Shown here in pieces: positions 9,034-17,617 of a stretch of DNA of 37,023 bases. The notes under the pieces were generated by a model that ran no database searches, was not told the origin of the DNA, and saw only the letters and a program-made list of their open reading frames with translations. The DNA comes from Chthonomonas calidirosea. Its GTDB lineage: Bacteria > Armatimonadota > Fimbriimonadia > Fimbriimonadales > Fimbriimonadaceae. Location: contig CAMCWC010000023.1 of the NCBI GenBank assembly GCA_945882415.1, positions 1 through 37,023 on the forward strand, in the 5' to 3' direction. The position numbers and the translations under genes are program-made. Each line of letters begins with the position of its first letter. Within the stretch, counting starts at the first letter, position 1.

Positions 9034-10920
9034 TCACTTGGAGGGTTTGAGCAAGACGAGCTGGTAGCTCGCTGAATTTCCCAGCACCTTGGCATCTTCT
9101 GTGCGGACCTCAGTTTGAGCTGTCGGCCCACCACCCATCGGCCTACCACCCCCTCCGGGACCACCAAACCCACCCGTCTCTTCAAGCCGGATAACGTTCG
9201 CGAAAGCAGAGAAGGCGTCCGCGGGCAGCGACTTTGCGCTCTTCACGCCGAGGAAGTACGTGCCCCAATACTCGAGTCCGTGCCGAGCAACCAGTAGCGT
9301 TGTGCCCTCCTTCGGCAACTTTGCCTTTAGGCTAGTGAGCTCAGTTGCTTTTTGCCGAGTCATCAGAGGTGGCATTCCGGTTTTGCCAATGCCGGAAAAC
9401 ATCAGGGCTAAGCTTGCGGCCATTGGGAGCCCAGCCAAGTAGGCCCAGTTTGAGGTTCTAGCGAGAAGTGCGAAAGCAGCAGAAGCGGCGACCGCTGCAG
9501 GAACGCTCGCAATCAGAATGAGCCGCGTAAAGTACTCAATGCCTAACAACGGGCAAGCAAGAGCCAGCCCACCGAGTGCCGAGCCGATGATGATTGTTCG
9601 TTCCGCGCCGTTTGAATCTCTCCAGCGAACGCCCAAAACGATCAGCGCCGCAATGCTCATTCCGTAGGCGGTTAACAGCAGAGCAAGCGAGTTGTCATTC
9701 GGTCCACCCGGTGGTGGACCACCGCCCCCTGGTCCGCCCATGTTTGGACCGCCCATTCCAGGACCGCCTTGCCCATTGCCATTAGGGCCACCAAAGTTAG
9801 GCGGCTTGCTGCCCTGAGGACCAGCTTGCTGATCAAACATGGGTGGCGGTCCGCCCATGCCTTGCCCCATGTTTGGCGGCGGTCCCCCCGGAGGTCCACC
9901 CATGGGTCCACCGGGAGGTTTCTGTCCAGGTTGCCCCGGCTGGCGCACGAGAGTGCCCAAGTCTTCTTTGGATCCGTCCCAGCCCATCGGTTCGAATCCG
10001 CCACTTGGAGGTCGTCCTTCGCCCGGAACCTCGCTACCGGGGATCCCGCCGGGAAATCGGCCACCTTGTCCCGGTCGACCCATTTGTCCACCCGGACCAG
10101 GTCGATTCTGTTGTCCAGAAAAGATCGTGCTCATTGCCGGTTGTTCAAAAACCCGAGTCAAACCAGACTGGACGAACTTCACCTTGTGCGGAGCAACAAG
10201 ATTCATTGCCGAGACGCTCAAAGTAGCGATGAGGGCCACGGCGGCTACCGAGATGGACTTTCCCTTGTTCGACATCTCAGAAAATGCCAGGGAAGCCAGC
10301 CAAATTAAGCCACAAATCAACGCCGTAGCTGCGCCGGTCCCAATGTGGGTAAGGGCCGCTGCCGCGACTGCTCCGGCAACCGAAAGTCCAGCAATCCAAG
10401 AGGGGCGGTTGAAGAAGATGTAGGCGAGATGGATCGCTAGGGCCAGCCATAGAATCGCGACACTCTGTTTCTCGAAGTCACTGATCATCCGGAGCATCCC
10501 TAGGGTCATTAGGCCGGCAAACGCGCAAGCGACACTTGGAACGATTCCTCGAGTACTCCCATGAGAGATCTGTCTACCGAGAACCATGACCGGGACCGTA
10601 GCCAGGGCAGGGATCACGCAATCCCCTATACGCGTCGCGAGAAGGGAAGCCGCGCTGACGTCCATTCCAAACGCTCGCAACACTCGGGCGATCAGGGCAA
10701 ACAGGTAGTAAGCCACCGGCAAATCGGGTTTGAGAAGGTTGCCCGTCTCTAAGATGGATCGCACTTGGTTTGCGTAGTGCGCGGCGTCCATTCCGTTTGG
10801 AAACTCGGAAGCAAAACTGACCGAGGCACGAGAGGCGATTACTACGACGGTTGCGGCAAAAGTTGCAACGAACCAGAGCCCCTTGGTCGAATCGTCCACT
10901 TCGGATTCAAAACTTCGCAT
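9034..10920 (-). CDS. Multi-pass GT-C-like membrane protein with Gly/Pro/Met-rich insert
   Basis: A 628-residue integral membrane protein. The N-terminal part (about 15-260) has many helices, and the first external loop carries MDAAHYANQVRSILETG and DLPVAYY, resembling the acidic loop-1 motif of GT-C lipid-linked sugar transferases (PMT/ArnT/STT3-like). Residues about 269-408 form a 140-residue low-complexity insert of Gly, Pro, Met, Gln and Asn (for example GGPPGGPPPNMGQGMGGPPP), after which helices resume (411-510). A second Gly-rich patch is at 583-599 near the C-terminus. Transfer of a sugar or similar group from a polyprenyl-linked donor is inferred from weak resemblance only. It sits alone on the minus strand between tuf and a carbonic anhydrase, interrupting the ribosomal gene order. 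Confidence 0.55.
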   Translation of the reverse strand: MRSFESEVDDSTKGLWFVATFAATVVVIASRASVSFASEFPNGMDAAHYANQVRSILETGNLLKPDLPVAYYLFALIARVLRAFGMDVSAASLLATRIGDCVIPALATVPVMVLGRQISHGSTRGIVPSVACAFAGLMTLGMLRMISDFEKQSVAILWLALAIHLAYIFFNRPSWIAGLSVAGAVAAAALTHIGTGAATALICGLIWLASLAFSEMSNKGKSISVAAVALIATLSVSAMNLVAPHKVKFVQSGLTRVFEQPAMSTIFSGQQNRPGPGGQMGRPGQGGRFPGGIPGSEVPGEGRPPSGGFEPMGWDGSKEDLGTLVRQPGQPGQKPPGGPMGGPPGGPPPNMGQGMGGPPPMFDQQAGPQGSKPPNFGGPNGNGQGGPGMGGPNMGGPGGGGPPPGGPNDNSLALLLTAYGMSIAALIVLGVRWRDSNGAERTIIIGSALGGLALACPLLGIEYFTRLILIASVPAAVAASAAFALLARTSNWAYLAGLPMAASLALMFSGIGKTGMPPLMTRQKATELTSLKAKLPKEGTTLLVARHGLEYWGTYFLGVKSAKSLPADAFSAFANVIRLEETGGFGGPGGGGRPMGGGPTAQTEVRTEDAKVLGNSASYQLVLLKPSK

Positions 10921-11069
10921 GGATTCACGATGCCAAAGAGTTGTGAGTTTTTCCTTCGAAAAGACTTAGATTCAGGCTCGGCCTAAGATTCGAAGTATTT
11001 TGATGTCCCTTTCTAGCTAGATCGTTGGTAGGGTCCTTGAGCAGGACTGGACCGGCGTAGAACGTAGCT
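10921..11069. other. Divergent intergenic region
   Basis: 149 bases between divergent start codons, presumably holding promoters for the GT-C-like gene (minus) and the carbonic anhydrase (plus). No clear promoter pair or structure was recognised. Confidence 0.4.
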
Positions 11070-11648
11070 ATGAGCCAAACCTCGGTCCTTCCAGAAATTC
11101 TTGAAGCAAATGCCCAGTACGTCGACAGTTTTGGTGACAAGGGCTCGCTTGCCTTGCCACCCGCGCGCGGATTTGCGATCCTGACTTGCATGGATGCGCG
11201 ACTAGACCCTGCAAAGTACGCCGGTCTTGCAGAAGGCGATGCCCATGTCATCCGAAACGCTGGCGGACGAGCGAGCGATGATGCGATCCGATCCCTCGTC
11301 ATCTCGTACAAATTGCTCGGAACGAAGGAGTTCTTCGTGATTCACCACACCAACTGCGGCATGGAGTTCTTTACCAGTGAGTTGATGGCCGACCTGTTAA
11401 ACAGCAGCTTGGAGACGGCGGCATTGACGGACGAAGGGTTCAAGGATGTCGGAACTGGCCCAGGATCGAGCGAGGGTGCGTACATTAACTTCCTGACGAT
11501 CAGGAATCAAGAAGACAGCGTTCGAGAAGACGTGGCTCGCATCGCGAACCACCCCCTCGTGCCGAGATCAATTCCCATTCGAGGATTCATCTACGATGTC
11601 CGAACCGGGAAGCTGAACGCGGTTGAGGGCGCGACACGCGAATCGTAG
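11070..11648 (+). CDS. Beta-class carbonic anhydrase
   Basis: Interconverts CO2 and bicarbonate with a zinc centre. The 192-residue protein has the beta-CA signature: Cys40-Met-Asp42-Ala-Arg44 (zinc ligand plus the Asp-Arg dyad) and His93-x-x-Cys96 (the other two ligands) within HHTNCGM. VIRNAGG (60-66) is also typical. The length is close to that of short beta-CAs of the mycobacterial Rv1284 type. No signal peptide is present, so it is cytoplasmic. It is a single-gene unit inserted between tuf and rpsJ, with no obvious functional link to translation; it could supply bicarbonate for carboxylases. Catalytic residues are complete. Confidence 0.9.
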   Translation: MSQTSVLPEILEANAQYVDSFGDKGSLALPPARGFAILTCMDARLDPAKYAGLAEGDAHVIRNAGGRASDDAIRSLVISYKLLGTKEFFVIHHTNCGMEFFTSELMADLLNSSLETAALTDEGFKDVGTGPGSSEGAYINFLTIRNQEDSVREDVARIANHPLVPRSIPIRGFIYDVRTGKLNAVEGATRES

Positions 11649-11726
11649 TTGCTCGAACCTTTCGGAAAATGCATTTTGGGGTCGATAGAACGGATCAGGA
11701 CGCGAATCTGGTTTAATAGACGGGCT

Positions 11727-11756
11727 GAGAGGTTGGGTGGCGCATGCCGTGCTACC
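11727..11756 (+). promoter_or_regulatory. rpsJ leader element shared with rplC leader
   Basis: Bases 11727-11747 (GAGAGGTTGGGTGGCG, then CATGC) match 12229-12249 before rplC at 19 of 21 positions. Here GGTGGC (11736-11741) can pair with GCTACC (11751-11756). An AT-rich TTTAATAG at 11712-11719 could be the -10 just upstream, placing the element at the 5' end of the transcript. It may be an RNA site for a ribosomal protein or a DNA operator. Confidence 0.4.
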
Positions 11757-11790
11757 GTTATTCGCAGCAAATCAGATACATCAAGGCAAC

Positions 11791-12093
11791 ATGAAAGTAC
11801 GAATTCGACTTCGAGCATTTGACCACCGCGTCATCGAGCAATCCGCAGAAAAGATCGTTGACACCGCCAAGCGCACCGGCGCGGGCGTGAAGGGACCAGT
11901 TCCGCTTCCAACCCACATCCGACGATTCTGCGTTATCCGAGGACCGCACATCGACAAGGAGTCGATGGAGCACTTCGAACTGCGAACCCACAACCGCTTG
12001 ATCGACATTATCGAGCCAACCAACAAGACCATTGACGCCCTGATGCGACTCGACCTGCCTAGCGGCGTCGACATCGAAATCAAGAGCGCCTAA
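11791..12093 (+). CDS. rpsJ: 30S ribosomal protein S10
   Basis: S10 is part of the small-subunit head and, as NusE, of the antitermination complex. The 100-residue product begins [18 protein letters not shown] and contains GPVPLPT and the [10 protein letters not shown] block, all family hallmarks. The ATG at 11791 gives the standard N-terminus; an upstream in-frame start at 11737 would add an unlikely leader overlapping the regulatory element. AAGG lies 5 bases upstream. Unlike the usual S10 operon, this gene is followed by a strong terminator and seems to be transcribed alone. Confidence 0.97.
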   Translation: MKVRIRLRAFDHRVIEQSAEKIVDTAKRTGAGVKGPVPLPTHIRRFCVIRGPHIDKESMEHFELRTHNRLIDIIEPTNKTIDALMRLDLPSGVDIEIKSA

Positions 12094-12105
12094 ACATCAG
12101 TTTGG

Positions 12106-12142
12106 AAAGCGGCCCCGTGCAGATTGCACGGGGCCGCTTTTG
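12106..12142 (+). terminator. Intrinsic terminator between rpsJ and rplC
   Basis: A 16-bp perfect stem (12106-12121 with 12125-12140) with a 3-base loop, ending in TTTT. It separates rpsJ from the rest of the S10 cluster, so rplC needs its own promoter. Confidence 0.93.
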
Positions 12143-12204
12143 TGTTTCAGGGCCTACGCAAGCAGGCAAGGTTCAAAACCGAGCAATTGAGTTGAACGGA
12201 AAGG

Positions 12205-12293
12205 TATAACCTTTTGTTGCGCCTCACCGAGAGGTTTGGTTGCGCATGCTTCAGAGCGACGATTGTCGGGCGCCCCGTTTAATGGGCAACGCC
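12205..12293 (+). promoter_or_regulatory. rplC promoter/leader region
   Basis: TATAAC at 12205-12210 is a possible -10 without a clear -35. The 21-base element shared with rpsJ lies at 12229-12249. Farther down, GGCG-CCC (12269-12275) can pair with GGG (12284-12286) and CGCC (12290-12293), with a 3-base bulge on the 3' side. The leader before the rplC ATG is more than 100 bases, long enough for autoregulation by a ribosomal protein. Confidence 0.4.
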
Positions 12294-12348
12294 ACTATTC
12301 CTGACGGAACAAATCGACTGATCGTTGCGGCGAAGCGAAGGAGATTCG

Positions 12349-12975
12349 ATGCTACCAGGCATTTTAGGGCGAAAAGTGGGCATGACTCACCTCTTCTCCG
12401 AGGACGGAAAAATGATTCCGGTCACGGTTTTAGAGGCTGGTCCTGTCTTCGTTACCCAAATCAAAACAGAAGAGAAAGACGGATATTCGGCAGTTCAAGT
12501 TGGCTATGAAGAGATGAGCGATAAAAACCTCACCTTCCCAAAGCACGGTCACTTGAAGAAAGCCGGTTTAACAAAGAACCTTCGAACCCTGCGCGAGTTT
12601 CGACTTAGCGGCAAATCGCCGTTCGAACTCGGACAGGAAATCAAGGCAGACATTTTCGCCGACGGCGAAGTGATCACGGTCACCTCCACCAGCAAAGGTA
12701 AAGGTTTCCAGGGTGGCGTCAAGCGCTATCACTTCAAAGGTCAGCACATGACTCACGGTTACATGACTCACCGACGACCGCTCTCGAGCGGTGCAACTGG
12801 TCCTCAGCGCGTCTTCAAGGGCGTTCGAAAGCCAGGTCGAATGGGTACCGATACCGTTACTCAGAAGGGACTCAAAGTTGTGAAGGTCGATGCCGAGCGA
12901 AACCTCATCATGGTTAGCGGAAGCGTCGCCGGACCGAACGGAGCCCTCGTCACCATCAACAAGGTGGGCAACTAA
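12349..12975 (+). CDS. rplC: 50S ribosomal protein L3
   Basis: L3 binds 23S rRNA near the peptidyl-transferase centre and is an early assembly protein. The 208-residue product begins MLPGILGRKVGMTHLF and has the core STSKGKGFQGGVKRYHFKG and the GxxMGTDTVT block. The ATG at 12349 is chosen because AAGGAG (12338-12343) lies 5 bases upstream and the N-terminus fits the family; an ATG at 12325 would add eight unsupported residues. Its stop codon overlaps the rplD start in TAATG, so the two are translationally coupled. First gene of the rplC-rplD-rplW-rplB unit. Confidence 0.97.
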   Translation: MLPGILGRKVGMTHLFSEDGKMIPVTVLEAGPVFVTQIKTEEKDGYSAVQVGYEEMSDKNLTFPKHGHLKKAGLTKNLRTLREFRLSGKSPFELGQEIKADIFADGEVITVTSTSKGKGFQGGVKRYHFKGQHMTHGYMTHRRPLSSGATGPQRVFKGVRKPGRMGTDTVTQKGLKVVKVDAERNLIMVSGSVAGPNGALVTINKVGN

Positions 12976-13634
12976 TGGCAGAACTGATTGTTAAAAGCCG
13001 CGATGGAAAAGAAGTAGGCAAGCGAACTCTCTCGCCAAACTTCGATACCGTCCGCGTCAGCATGACCTCGCTTCACCGCGTGGTCGTTGCCGAAGAAGCC
13101 AACAAGCGACAAGGCACCCAGAAGACCAAGACCCGAAGTGAAGTTCGTGGTGGTGGTCGAAAGCCGTACAAGCAGAAGAAGACCGGTAACGCCCGACAGG
13201 GAACCATCCGAGCTCCTCACTATGCCCACGGTGGTATGGCCCTCGCGCTCACGCCTCGAGACTACGAAAAGAAGGTCAACAAGAAGGAGCGACGAGCTTC
13301 TATCCTTGGCGTTCTTGGCGCTCAGGCAGAAGTCGGCAACGTGACCATCATCGATTCGCTGGTGTTTGATGTTCCTCGAACCAAGGATGCAACCGCATTC
13401 CTTAAGAACCTTGGTCTCGAAGGCGCACGCCGAATCCTCATCATCCTTCCGCAGTACGACGAAGCAACCTACAAGAGCTTCCGAAACTTGCAGAACGTTG
13501 AGGTTCGAACTGCACCAACCGTCGATCAGAGCGCAAAGAGCCAAGCGTTCTCCGCTCGTGATCTCATGGTCGCAAAGAACATCATCATCGTACAGGCAGC
13601 TCTCGATCGAATCGAGGAGGTTTGGGCTAAGTGA
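12975..13634 (+). CDS. rplD: 50S ribosomal protein L4
   Basis: L4 lines the peptide exit tunnel and in E. coli autoregulates the S10 operon. The 219-residue product has the L4 tunnel-loop region with GGGRKPYKQKKTGNARQG and the RRASILGVL stretch. The start overlaps the rplC stop by one base, and the end overlaps the rplW start in GTGA. Whether this L4 controls the leader before rplC or rpsJ cannot be read from sequence, but it is an obvious candidate. Confidence 0.97.
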   Translation: MAELIVKSRDGKEVGKRTLSPNFDTVRVSMTSLHRVVVAEEANKRQGTQKTKTRSEVRGGGRKPYKQKKTGNARQGTIRAPHYAHGGMALALTPRDYEKKVNKKERRASILGVLGAQAEVGNVTIIDSLVFDVPRTKDATAFLKNLGLEGARRILIILPQYDEATYKSFRNLQNVEVRTAPTVDQSAKSQAFSARDLMVAKNIIIVQAALDRIEEVWAK

Positions 13635-13975
13635 AAAATCCTTACGAAATCATCGTTCAGCCACACATCACCGAGAAGTCGGTGGAGTTGAGCTACGGCG
13701 ACCCGAAGATCCGAGACGAAGCGGAACTGGTTCGCAAATACACCTTCATTGTTCAGCACACCGCGAACAAGATCGAAATCAAGAAAGCGATTGAAGCCAT
13801 CTACAACGATGGTCGCCAGAAGGATGACTCGATCGTGGTAACGAGCGTTCGAACCATGACCGTTCTCGGTAAGAAGCGACGCCGCTCCCAAAAGAGTGCC
13901 GGCTACGAGCCAGACCGAAAGAAGGCAATCGTTACTTTGAAGAAGGGGCAGTTGCTGGAGGACTACGGAGTCTAA
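13631..13975 (+). CDS. rplW: 50S ribosomal protein L23
   Basis: L23 sits at the tunnel exit and docks trigger factor and SRP. The 114-residue product contains the [18 protein letters not shown] start and a [13 protein letters not shown] block diagnostic of L23. It begins with GTG inside a GTGA overlap with the rplD stop. The segment [20 protein letters not shown] has extra residues between the first strand and the FIVQHTANK strand compared with E. coli L23. It ends one base before the rplB ATG. Confidence 0.96.
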   Translation: MKNPYEIIVQPHITEKSVELSYGDPKIRDEAELVRKYTFIVQHTANKIEIKKAIEAIYNDGRQKDDSIVVTSVRTMTVLGKKRRRSQKSAGYEPDRKKAIVTLKKGQLLEDYGV

Positions 13976-13976
13976 G

Positions 13977-14810
13977 ATGCCGACCAAACAGTACAAACCA
14001 ACATCGCCTGGCCGACGCCATATGATCGGCGCGGATTACTCCGAGGTTACAAAATCGAAGCCAGAGAAAAGCTTAACGAAAGCTAAGCCTAAATCTGGTG
14101 GACGTAACCACTTCGGACGAATCACGTCGTTTAACCGTGGCGGCGGTAACAAGCAGCGATACCGAATCATCGACTTCAAGCGAACGAAGGACGAAGTGAA
14201 GGCGAAGGTCGCCGCGATCGAATACGATCCAAACCGAACTTGCCGAATTGCTCTTCTTCACTATCTTGATGGAGAAAAGCGGTACATCCTCGCTCCAAAG
14301 GGCCTCGAAGTTGGCACTTTGGTGGAAAGCGGAGCACAGGCAGACATTCTGCCGGGCAACGCACTTCCGTTGAAGAACATTCCATTGGGAACCTTGGTTC
14401 ACAACGTTGAGCTTCAGCCAAACAAGGGTGGCCAGATGGTTCGATCTGCCGGAGCATCCGCACAGGTTATGGCGAAGGAAGGCATGTATGTCACCCTTCG
14501 ACTTCCTAGCGGAGAAATGCGAATGGTCCACAACACTTGCCGCGCAACGGTAGGAGAAGTGGGTAACGCTGAGCACGAGAACGAAGCGCTGGGTAAAGCC
14601 GGTAAAGCTCGAGGCCTTGGCCGAAAGCCACACGTTCGTGGTGTTGTTAAGAGCCCACGAGACCACCCACACGGTGGTGGTGAAGCCAAGTCGCCGGTTG
14701 GACGAAAGAAGGGTCCAGTCGACCGATGGGGCAACAAGTCTTTGGGCGAAAAAACCCGAAGCAACAAGCGAACGGACAAGTTCATTGTTCGACGCCGCGA
14801 CAAGAAGTAA
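13977..14810 (+). CDS. rplB: 50S ribosomal protein L2
   Basis: L2 is needed for subunit joining and peptidyl-transferase activity. The 277-residue product is full length. It has the family blocks [31 protein letters not shown] and the C-terminal region with the conserved His loop [13 protein letters not shown]. Arginine is mostly CGA. It is the last gene of its unit, with a perfect-stem terminator directly behind, whereas in most bacteria rpsS follows within the same transcript. Confidence 0.98.
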   Translation: MPTKQYKPTSPGRRHMIGADYSEVTKSKPEKSLTKAKPKSGGRNHFGRITSFNRGGGNKQRYRIIDFKRTKDEVKAKVAAIEYDPNRTCRIALLHYLDGEKRYILAPKGLEVGTLVESGAQADILPGNALPLKNIPLGTLVHNVELQPNKGGQMVRSAGASAQVMAKEGMYVTLRLPSGEMRMVHNTCRATVGEVGNAEHENEALGKAGKARGLGRKPHVRGVVKSPRDHPHGGGEAKSPVGRKKGPVDRWGNKSLGEKTRSNKRTDKFIVRRRDKK

Positions 14811-14823
14811 AGTCGCGAAAACA

Positions 14824-14866
14824 AAGATGGAGACCACGATTGCTCGTGGTCTCCATCTTGTTGTTT
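14824..14866 (+). terminator. Terminator between rplB and rpsS
   Basis: A 16-bp perfect stem (14824-14839 with 14844-14859) has a TTGC loop and is followed by the T-rich GTTGTTT. The stem is very strong and the U tract modest. It splits the S10 cluster a second time. Confidence 0.85.
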
Positions 14867-14948
14867 AGAGGGTGCTAATTTCCGATATTTCCAGGGAATT
14901 CTTGGCTCTCAGCGCAACCATAAACCGGCGCGGACAGTCAGGTTGCAT

Positions 14949-15059
14949 TAGATAGACAAGGTTGGGTACCATTCCTGTTTGTGCCCGACCGAGATTCGGG
15001 ATTAGGCACCGATTAACTTGTCTCAGCAGTAATTTCGCCGCTGAGATTAATAACGGAGG
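14949..15059 (+). promoter_or_regulatory. rpsS leader with two hairpins and shared core
   Basis: TAGATA (14949-14954) is a possible -10. AGGTTGGGT at 14959 is identical over 9 bases to the core in the rpsJ leader. Next is a nested hairpin (GTGC 14981 with GCAC 15006, inner CCGA/TCGG). Then comes a 7-bp stem TCTCAGC (15021-15027) with GCTGAGA (15040-15046), just before GGAGG (15055-15059). The second hairpin lies close enough to the ribosome binding site to affect translation. Confidence 0.4.
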
Positions 15060-15062
15060 AAT

Positions 15063-15350
15063 ATGGCAAGAAGTTTAAAAAAAGGTTACTTCGTTGACGA
15101 TCACCTGCTAAACAAGGTGGTCCTGCTCAACGAAAAGGACGAAAAGCGACTCATCAAGACATGGAGTCGACGATCGACAATCATTCCCGATTTCATTGGA
15201 CACACCTTTGCGGTGCACGATGGACGGAAGCACGTGCCCGTTTTTGTTACTGAAAATATGATCGGTCACAAGCTCGGTGAATTTGCGCCAACGCGAACCT
15301 ATAAGGGTCACGCCGGCGGCCTCCCAGAGCGAGGAGTGAAACTCCGCTAA
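15063..15350 (+). CDS. rpsS: 30S ribosomal protein S19
   Basis: S19 forms a head complex with S13 near the A-site tRNA. The 95-residue product begins [16 protein letters not shown] and contains [21 protein letters not shown] and [16 protein letters not shown], a complete family match. GGAGG lies only 3 bases before the ATG, an unusually short spacing, but no other start fits. First gene of the long rpsS-rplE unit. Confidence 0.97.
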   Translation: MARSLKKGYFVDDHLLNKVVLLNEKDEKRLIKTWSRRSTIIPDFIGHTFAVHDGRKHVPVFVTENMIGHKLGEFAPTRTYKGHAGGLPERGVKLR

Positions 15351-15364
15351 GAGGAGGGGAAATC

Positions 15365-15964
15365 ATGGAAGTTCGAGCAGTTGCAAAATTTATCCGGGTA
15401 CAGCCACGAAAAGTCCGGCTCGTCGCCCGCGAAGTCCGAGGAGCGCCCGCTGCGCTCGCGGCCCACAAGCTTCGATTCCACCCAAGCAAGGGTGCGAAGG
15501 CTCTGCACAAGGTTCTGGTTTCGGCCATGGCCAACGCCCAGGAGAATCACGGCATTAGCCCTGACTTGCTCCGCATTTCGAACATTGCTGTAGACGAAGG
15601 TCCGCACATGAAGCGAATGCAGGCCCGCGCAATGGGTCGAGGCAATCGAATCCTTAAGAAGACCAGCCACATCACCGTGACGGTTGAGGATTACGATGGC
15701 GAGCAGACCGTTAAGCCGCACGGCACCAAGGCCAAGCCGCGACCAACTCTGGCCGGCAAGCGTGGCAAGAAGGGATCTGCACCAGCAGCACCAGAAGCCG
15801 CCGCCCTAGTTGCCGAAGTGGTTGAGGAAGTCACCACGCCGGAAATCACCAGCAAGGAAGTCGCCGAAGTTGTGGAATCCGTCGAAGTGACGCAAGCCGC
15901 CGCTGAAACCGAAGCCGCCGCAGAAGCCACCCCGGCACCGACCGAAGAAGGAGAGAACAAGTAA
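15365..15964 (+). CDS. rplV: 50S ribosomal protein L22 with long acidic C-terminal tail
   Basis: L22 lines the exit tunnel with its beta-hairpin. Residues 1-115 are a normal L22 (VRAVAKFIRVQPRKVRLVAR, AMGRGNRILKKTSHITVTVED). After a basic linker (KAKPRPTLAGKRGKKG, about 120-137) comes a tail of about 60 residues made almost only of Ala, Glu, Val, Thr and Pro (such as VAEVVEEVTTPEITSKEVAE), making the protein 199 residues against about 110-115 usually. The reading frame is intact and the stop overlaps the rpsC start in TAATG, so the tail is not an annotation artefact. It probably projects from the ribosome surface as a disordered or coiled segment. Confidence 0.95.
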   Translation: MEVRAVAKFIRVQPRKVRLVAREVRGAPAALAAHKLRFHPSKGAKALHKVLVSAMANAQENHGISPDLLRISNIAVDEGPHMKRMQARAMGRGNRILKKTSHITVTVEDYDGEQTVKPHGTKAKPRPTLAGKRGKKGSAPAAPEAAALVAEVVEEVTTPEITSKEVAEVVESVEVTQAAAETEAAAEATPAPTEEGENK

Positions 15965-16779
15965 TGGGTCAGAAAATCCATCCAGTCGGCCTTCGCGTCG
16001 GCGTTATTCGTGGTTTCGATTCGAACTGGTACTACGGAAAGAAAGGCTACGCAGCCGCCCTTCTGCAGGACCACCGAATCCGTGAGTTCATCAAGATGCG
16101 AACCGGTCTTGGCATCGTTAGCCGAGTTGAGATCGAGCGAGCAGCCAACCGAGTTAAGGTGAACGTATTCACTTCGCGACCTGGCGCCATCATCGGCCGA
16201 GGCGGAAAGGGAATCGACGAACTGTCCTTCATCCTGAACAAGCTAGTTCGCCAAGGCGACCCAACGAGCATGGTTCAGGTGAACGTCACGGAAGTTCGCC
16301 AGCCAGAACTCGACGCTCAGCTGGTTGCCGAGAATATCGCCGCTCAGCTTGAAAAGCGAGTCAGCCACCGACGAGCCATGCGACAGGCCATGACCCGCGT
16401 CACTCGAATGAACGGACGAGGAATCAAGGTTCTCATCTCCGGTCGATTGAACGGATCGGAAATTGCCCGATCGGAAGGCGACAAGCTCGGAAAGATTCCA
16501 CTTCACACGATTCGAGCCGATATTGATTACGGCCTTGCCGTTGCGAAGACCATCTACGGAACGGTTGGCGTTAAGGTTTGGATCTACAAGGGTGAAGTTC
16601 TTCCGGAGCGACGTATGCGAGAAATCGCAGAAGGTCCACGTGAAGAGCGACGCGAACGACGGCCACGCCGAGACGACGGAGACCGAGAGCGACGACCGTT
16701 CTCGCGAACCCGAGACGAGAACGCGCCAGCCCAAGACCAAGGAGCAGCACCAGCTGTAAATCCTGGAGGTGAAGCCTAA
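15964..16779 (+). CDS. rpsC: 30S ribosomal protein S3 with charged C-terminal extension
   Basis: S3 lies at the mRNA entry channel and has helicase activity there with S4 and S5. The 271-residue product has the N-terminal [17 protein letters not shown], the type II KH motif [12 protein letters not shown], and the C-terminal domain ending [14 protein letters not shown]. Beyond about residue 220 is an Arg/Asp/Glu-rich stretch ([18 protein letters not shown]) and an Ala/Pro/Gln tail. Extensions of this kind are common in S3 of several phyla. It is coupled on both sides by TAATG overlaps with rplV and rplP. Confidence 0.97.
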   Translation: MGQKIHPVGLRVGVIRGFDSNWYYGKKGYAAALLQDHRIREFIKMRTGLGIVSRVEIERAANRVKVNVFTSRPGAIIGRGGKGIDELSFILNKLVRQGDPTSMVQVNVTEVRQPELDAQLVAENIAAQLEKRVSHRRAMRQAMTRVTRMNGRGIKVLISGRLNGSEIARSEGDKLGKIPLHTIRADIDYGLAVAKTIYGTVGVKVWIYKGEVLPERRMREIAEGPREERRERRPRRDDGDRERRPFSRTRDENAPAQDQGAAPAVNPGGEA

Positions 16780-17408
16780 TGTTAATGCCAAAGCGAGTTA
16801 AAGGTAACCGACGAAAGATGCACCGAGGACGCATGTGCGGCCGGGCAAATCGCGGTAACACCATCGCCTTCGGCGATTACGCGATCGTGTCGCAGGATCC
16901 ACAGTGGGTCACCAGCCGACAGATCGAAGCCGCTCGAATTGCCATGACCCGCCACATCAAACGAGGCGGAAAAGTCTGGATTCGAATCTTCCCAGATAAG
17001 TCCTACACCAAGAAGCCACTCGAAACCCGAATGGGTAAGGGTAAGGCGCCGATCGAAGGCTGGGTAGCCGTCGTGAAGCCGGGCCGAGTCTTGTTCGAGA
17101 TGTCGGGACCACCGGTTGAAGTGGCGAAAGAAGCCATGCGACTTGCGATCTTCAAGCTGCCAATGCGCTGTAAGTTCATGACCAAAGCCGATATGGCGAA
17201 GGACTTGGCAATGCGCGGCGGACAGCGAACCCTGAAGGCAGTAAAGACGGCGGAAGTCGTTGAAGCTGAACCCCTAGGACTCGAAGTGACCGACGTGAAC
17301 GTAACCGAAGCCACCGCGTTCCCGACCGAAATCTTGGAAGCCGTAGAAGCTACGGAAGTCATGGAAACGGTTGAATCGACGGAAACCACGGAGACCACCG
17401 AAGAATGA
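16779..17408 (+). CDS. rplP: 50S ribosomal protein L16 with acidic Val/Glu/Thr tail
   Basis: L16 contacts the A-site tRNA and the peptidyl-transferase region. Residues 1-140 are a normal L16 ([54 protein letters not shown]). The next ~65 residues form an acidic tail of Glu, Val, Thr and Ala (for example [19 protein letters not shown]), giving 209 residues where about 140 is usual. The tail resembles those of L22 and S17 in the same operon. The ATG at 16779 overlaps the rpsC stop; an ATG six bases later is possible, but MLMPKR is the standard start. The end overlaps rpmC in ATGA. Confidence 0.96.
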   Translation: MLMPKRVKGNRRKMHRGRMCGRANRGNTIAFGDYAIVSQDPQWVTSRQIEAARIAMTRHIKRGGKVWIRIFPDKSYTKKPLETRMGKGKAPIEGWVAVVKPGRVLFEMSGPPVEVAKEAMRLAIFKLPMRCKFMTKADMAKDLAMRGGQRTLKAVKTAEVVEAEPLGLEVTDVNVTEATAFPTEILEAVEATEVMETVESTETTETTEE

Positions 17409-17617
17409 AAGAAACGAAAGCACCTGATCTCCGAGAGAAGTCGGTTCCAGAGCTTGAAGAGTTGATTCGCCAAGAGCGAATCAACCTCTACAACGCTCGC
17501 CGCGACCTGGTTTTCCGTCGCGTTACCGATACGACCAGCTTGAAGGCCCGACGACATAACATCGCTCGGATGCTCACGATCATCACCGAGAAGAAGCGAG
17601 GAAATGCGAATGGCTGA
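17405..17617 (+). CDS. rpmC: 50S ribosomal protein L29
   Basis: L29 lies by the tunnel exit next to L23. The 70-residue product has the two-helix L29 pattern with [20 protein letters not shown] and the conserved [12 protein letters not shown]. The start overlaps the rplP stop by four bases (ATGA), and its last codons overlap the start of rpsQ. Confidence 0.95.
   Translation: MKETKAPDLREKSVPELEELIRQERINLYNARRDLVFRRVTDTTSLKARRHNIARMLTIITEKKRGNANG

Noticed and set aside
9839-10423. Gly/Pro-rich open frames on the plus strand across the GT-C-like gene
   Set aside because: They are the reverse reading of the low-complexity insert. The minus-strand frame is longer and has clear membrane helices on both sides.
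11666-11677. Palindrome AAAATGCATTTT before rpsJ
   Set aside because: It lies about 125 bases before the start codon and upstream of the likely transcription start. It could be an operator, but nothing else supports it.
11737-11790. Longer S10 with an upstream in-frame start
   Set aside because: It would add 18 residues foreign to S10 and translate through the conserved leader element.
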